Source of the DNA: Microvelia longipes
Taxonomy: Eukaryota > Arthropoda > Insecta > Hemiptera > Veliidae
Reading direction: 5' to 3'
Assembly: GCA_018340805.1 (NCBI GenBank)
Contig: JACMZG010001911.1
Location: 31,485,311 to 31,549,310 of the forward strand
Length of the DNA: 64,000 nt
Of this stretch, positions 47,140 through 64,000 are shown in pieces. Every line of letters starts with the position of its first letter. The first letter of the stretch is position 1. The position numbers were made by a program, and so were the translations under genes. The notes under the pieces are model-generated. The model was given only the letters and a program-made list of their open reading frames with translations. It did not search any database and was not told the origin of the DNA.

Positions 47140-47640
47140 TCTTTTAGGGCAAATCCTATTACTAATTTACTTAAAATCATCTACTTGTGAGATCGTACTA
47201 GCTGTGCAATAAACGTATAAAATAAATAAAAAAATAAGGAAAGAAATTACCCGGTTCCTCAGGAGTTTGCTGAGTAAGCGAAATTTTTATAAAAACGGTA
47301 AATTCTGGGTTAATATTTTTCGCCGCGAAAAAAGTCATTATTTTTGGTTTTTTGGAAAGCTGAATCGAATGAAACTGGTCCGGGGTCGATGTGATCACTC
47401 TTGTGAGTCCAAGCATGCTGAGATGAAGCATGAATATCTGTATGAATTCAGGTACTTTTATCAGGTTTTATAAAAGTTTAGTACTTTAAAATTCAAATTT
47501 TATCAGGTTATCCATACTAACAAGACACATACAAAACATGTGTCACACATACCTGACCCACGCTTTTATAAATTGGTGTTGAACAAACTCGATAAAAAAG
47601 CTGTTCAGAAAAAGCTTAGCACTCAATCCAGATAGTGAAG
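47140..47640. other. Intergenic
   Basis: No gene recognised. The short frames on both strands near 47,200-47,470 overlap one another and look random. Confidence 0.4.
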
Positions 47641-47698
47641 TACCCAAGGCAGACCCATGGGCGTCCGCAGGGGACAAAACGGGTCATTTAACCCCCCT

Positions 47699-47753
47699 CC
47701 TCCGGAAAATCATTGGGCTGCATTTGTAATGAAGCCCAATGATTTTCCGGAGG
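47699..47753. other. Perfect 21-bp-arm hairpin
   Basis: 47,699-47,719 and 47,733-47,753 are exact reverse complements (CCTCCGGAAAATCATTGGGC plus one base), with a 13-nt loop. A C-rich stretch and CCATGGGCGTCCGCAGGGG lie just upstream, a composition seen in insect MITEs. Confidence 0.85.
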
Positions 47754-47846
47754 ACAAACTTACACACACAACTTTGGGCGCATTATTACAAACTTTTAAC
47801 TGCAAAATTACAAATTATTACAAACTTTGGGCTCGTTAAAAACTTT

Positions 47847-48101
47847 CGAAAATGGTCTGTACCCTCTGTAAGTCTACTCAAGCGAGTTCAAATCTGTTGT
47901 TACTCTTTGGTAGGTTTTACCCTAAATAAAGTAGTTTTGTTACCTGTTTAGGTCATTTCGAAAAAAATAAATTTTGGATACCATAATATTAACTGTTTTA
48001 GAATAAACATTAATGTTTTTGAAATGTAATATTAAGATCACCATATTTCAGTACTTTTTTACCAAGTTATTATACATCATATAATTTTGTTCTTACATGT
48101 G
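47847..48101. repeat. Direct repeat, left copy
   Basis: Nearly identical to 49,610-49,869, starting ACTTTCGAAAATGGTCTG and ending TTCTTACATGT. Only a few differences are visible (one extra A in a run, single-base changes). The copies are about 1.76 kb apart and flank exon 1 of MCO gene 2. Confidence 0.9.
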
Positions 48102-48913
48102 ACTGCCTTAATCTCATGTGTCATCCAAAATTCGTCCTAATTTACGAGGATAAATTAGATTAATTTAATTACATAGGCTTAAAATAGCAAAATATCTTGA
48201 CTTTCTAGTATTTCTTATACGTCATAAAATCTCGTAAAATGACCCTGATTTAATGTCATTTTAAAGCATAGTAAATAAATATAACTCAAACAAATTTGCT
48301 AAACAATACATAAATACAAATAGACTAATATATAAAATAGGAAGATATAATGTACACAAAATAAATCTAGAATGCCTTTTCATACACAACAGCTTATTGA
48401 TAATCATTATTTAAACTTTTACTTTTAGCAATAGTTAAGAAAATAGGGGGAATTTTTTTAATCCCAACTTAATTAGGAGCAAAATAAAAACTGAACTGTT
48501 CCTTATACCAATTAAGAATCATTAGTTTATGCATTTTGCGTTTATTCCAATTATTTTCCTTTTTAAAAATTACGAAGGGATCAATAGTTAAATTTAATCA
48601 GCATTATTGATAATTGCATCAAATTATTCATAAATGTGTATGCTTTCCTGTTCTTAGGTTTTATTTGCTTTGTAGTAATTAATCATTTTATAGTGATATA
48701 TCTTCGCAATTGCCGTAGTGCTGTTAGAAACTTAATTTGAAAGTTAAAGCGTTGAGCAAGTTTAATTTTCAAGAAACTAACGTAATAGTATTTAATTGTT
48801 TTATGTGGCTTTTATATTCATTTTACTGTGCTTCCCTGTCTTGGGCAGTCAATTAGCAGATATCAGTATTATAATTCGGCCTATTTGTTTATTTTAGTTC
48901 GATAGTGGTAGTC
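48102..48913. other. Upstream region of MCO gene 2
   Basis: AT-rich. No TATA box could be supported. ATATCAGTATT near 48,859 contains an insect-type initiator (TCAGT) about 50 bp before the ATG, which is plausible but weak. Confidence 0.35.

Positions 48914-64000
<15,087 letters not shown>

Overview
The window looks like arthropod, most likely insect, nuclear DNA. It is very AT-rich and has two intron-rich multicopper oxidase (laccase-like) genes of insect type. It also carries many long TA arrays and a dense load of Copia, Gypsy, BEL/Pao, non-LTR, Penelope-like and DNA-transposon remnants. Nothing in the sequence fixes the order of insect. No bacterial genes, CRISPR arrays or rRNA genes were seen.

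Layout. 1-28,100 is a transposon graveyard. A Copia element on the minus strand (1-2,136) is interrupted by a 358-bp Penelope-derived inverted repeat and abuts a LINE (2,140-3,660). Next come a Gypsy pol fragment (3.95-4.86 kb), a group of small zinc-finger and unidentified minus-strand ORFs that may be remains of a Polinton- or virus-like element (5.36-7.86 kb), a gag-LTR fragment with a tRNA-Lys-type primer site (9.6-11.3 kb), a MITE (11.8-12.2 kb) and an 81-bp tandem array (12.65-13.05 kb). A DNA transposon follows, encoding a DDE-type transposase, an Ulp1-like protease and a PHD-like finger, and partly duplicated within itself (13.1-16.3 kb). Then come a Penelope reverse transcriptase (16.7-17.7 kb), a possible SAM-domain gene fragment (18.2-19.0 kb), a second Copia fragment (19.06-20.05 kb), a BEL integrase with its 3' LTR (20.36-22.7 kb), and fold-back repeats (25.5-27.5 kb).

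28,213-42,452 is a complete 11-exon multicopper oxidase gene (657 codons, secreted, all copper ligands present). 48,914 to beyond the right edge is a tandem paralogue with the same 11-exon plan. Ten of its exons are inside the window, and the exon holding the last copper motif must lie to the right. Both read on the plus strand, intron phases are identical, and exon length differences are whole codons. The pair therefore arose by tandem duplication and both copies look functional. They probably encode secreted phenol- or metal-oxidising enzymes. Their introns and the 6.4-kb intergenic space hold further Penelope fragments, LINE pieces, SINE-like heads, minisatellites and many short perfect palindromes.

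The most unusual content is hammerhead-ribozyme-like sequence in Penelope-derived inverted repeats. One pair sits inside the Copia element, with a different catalytic guanine lost in each copy. A second, apparently intact pair sits in the two arms of a 285-bp palindrome in intron 9 of the first oxidase gene.
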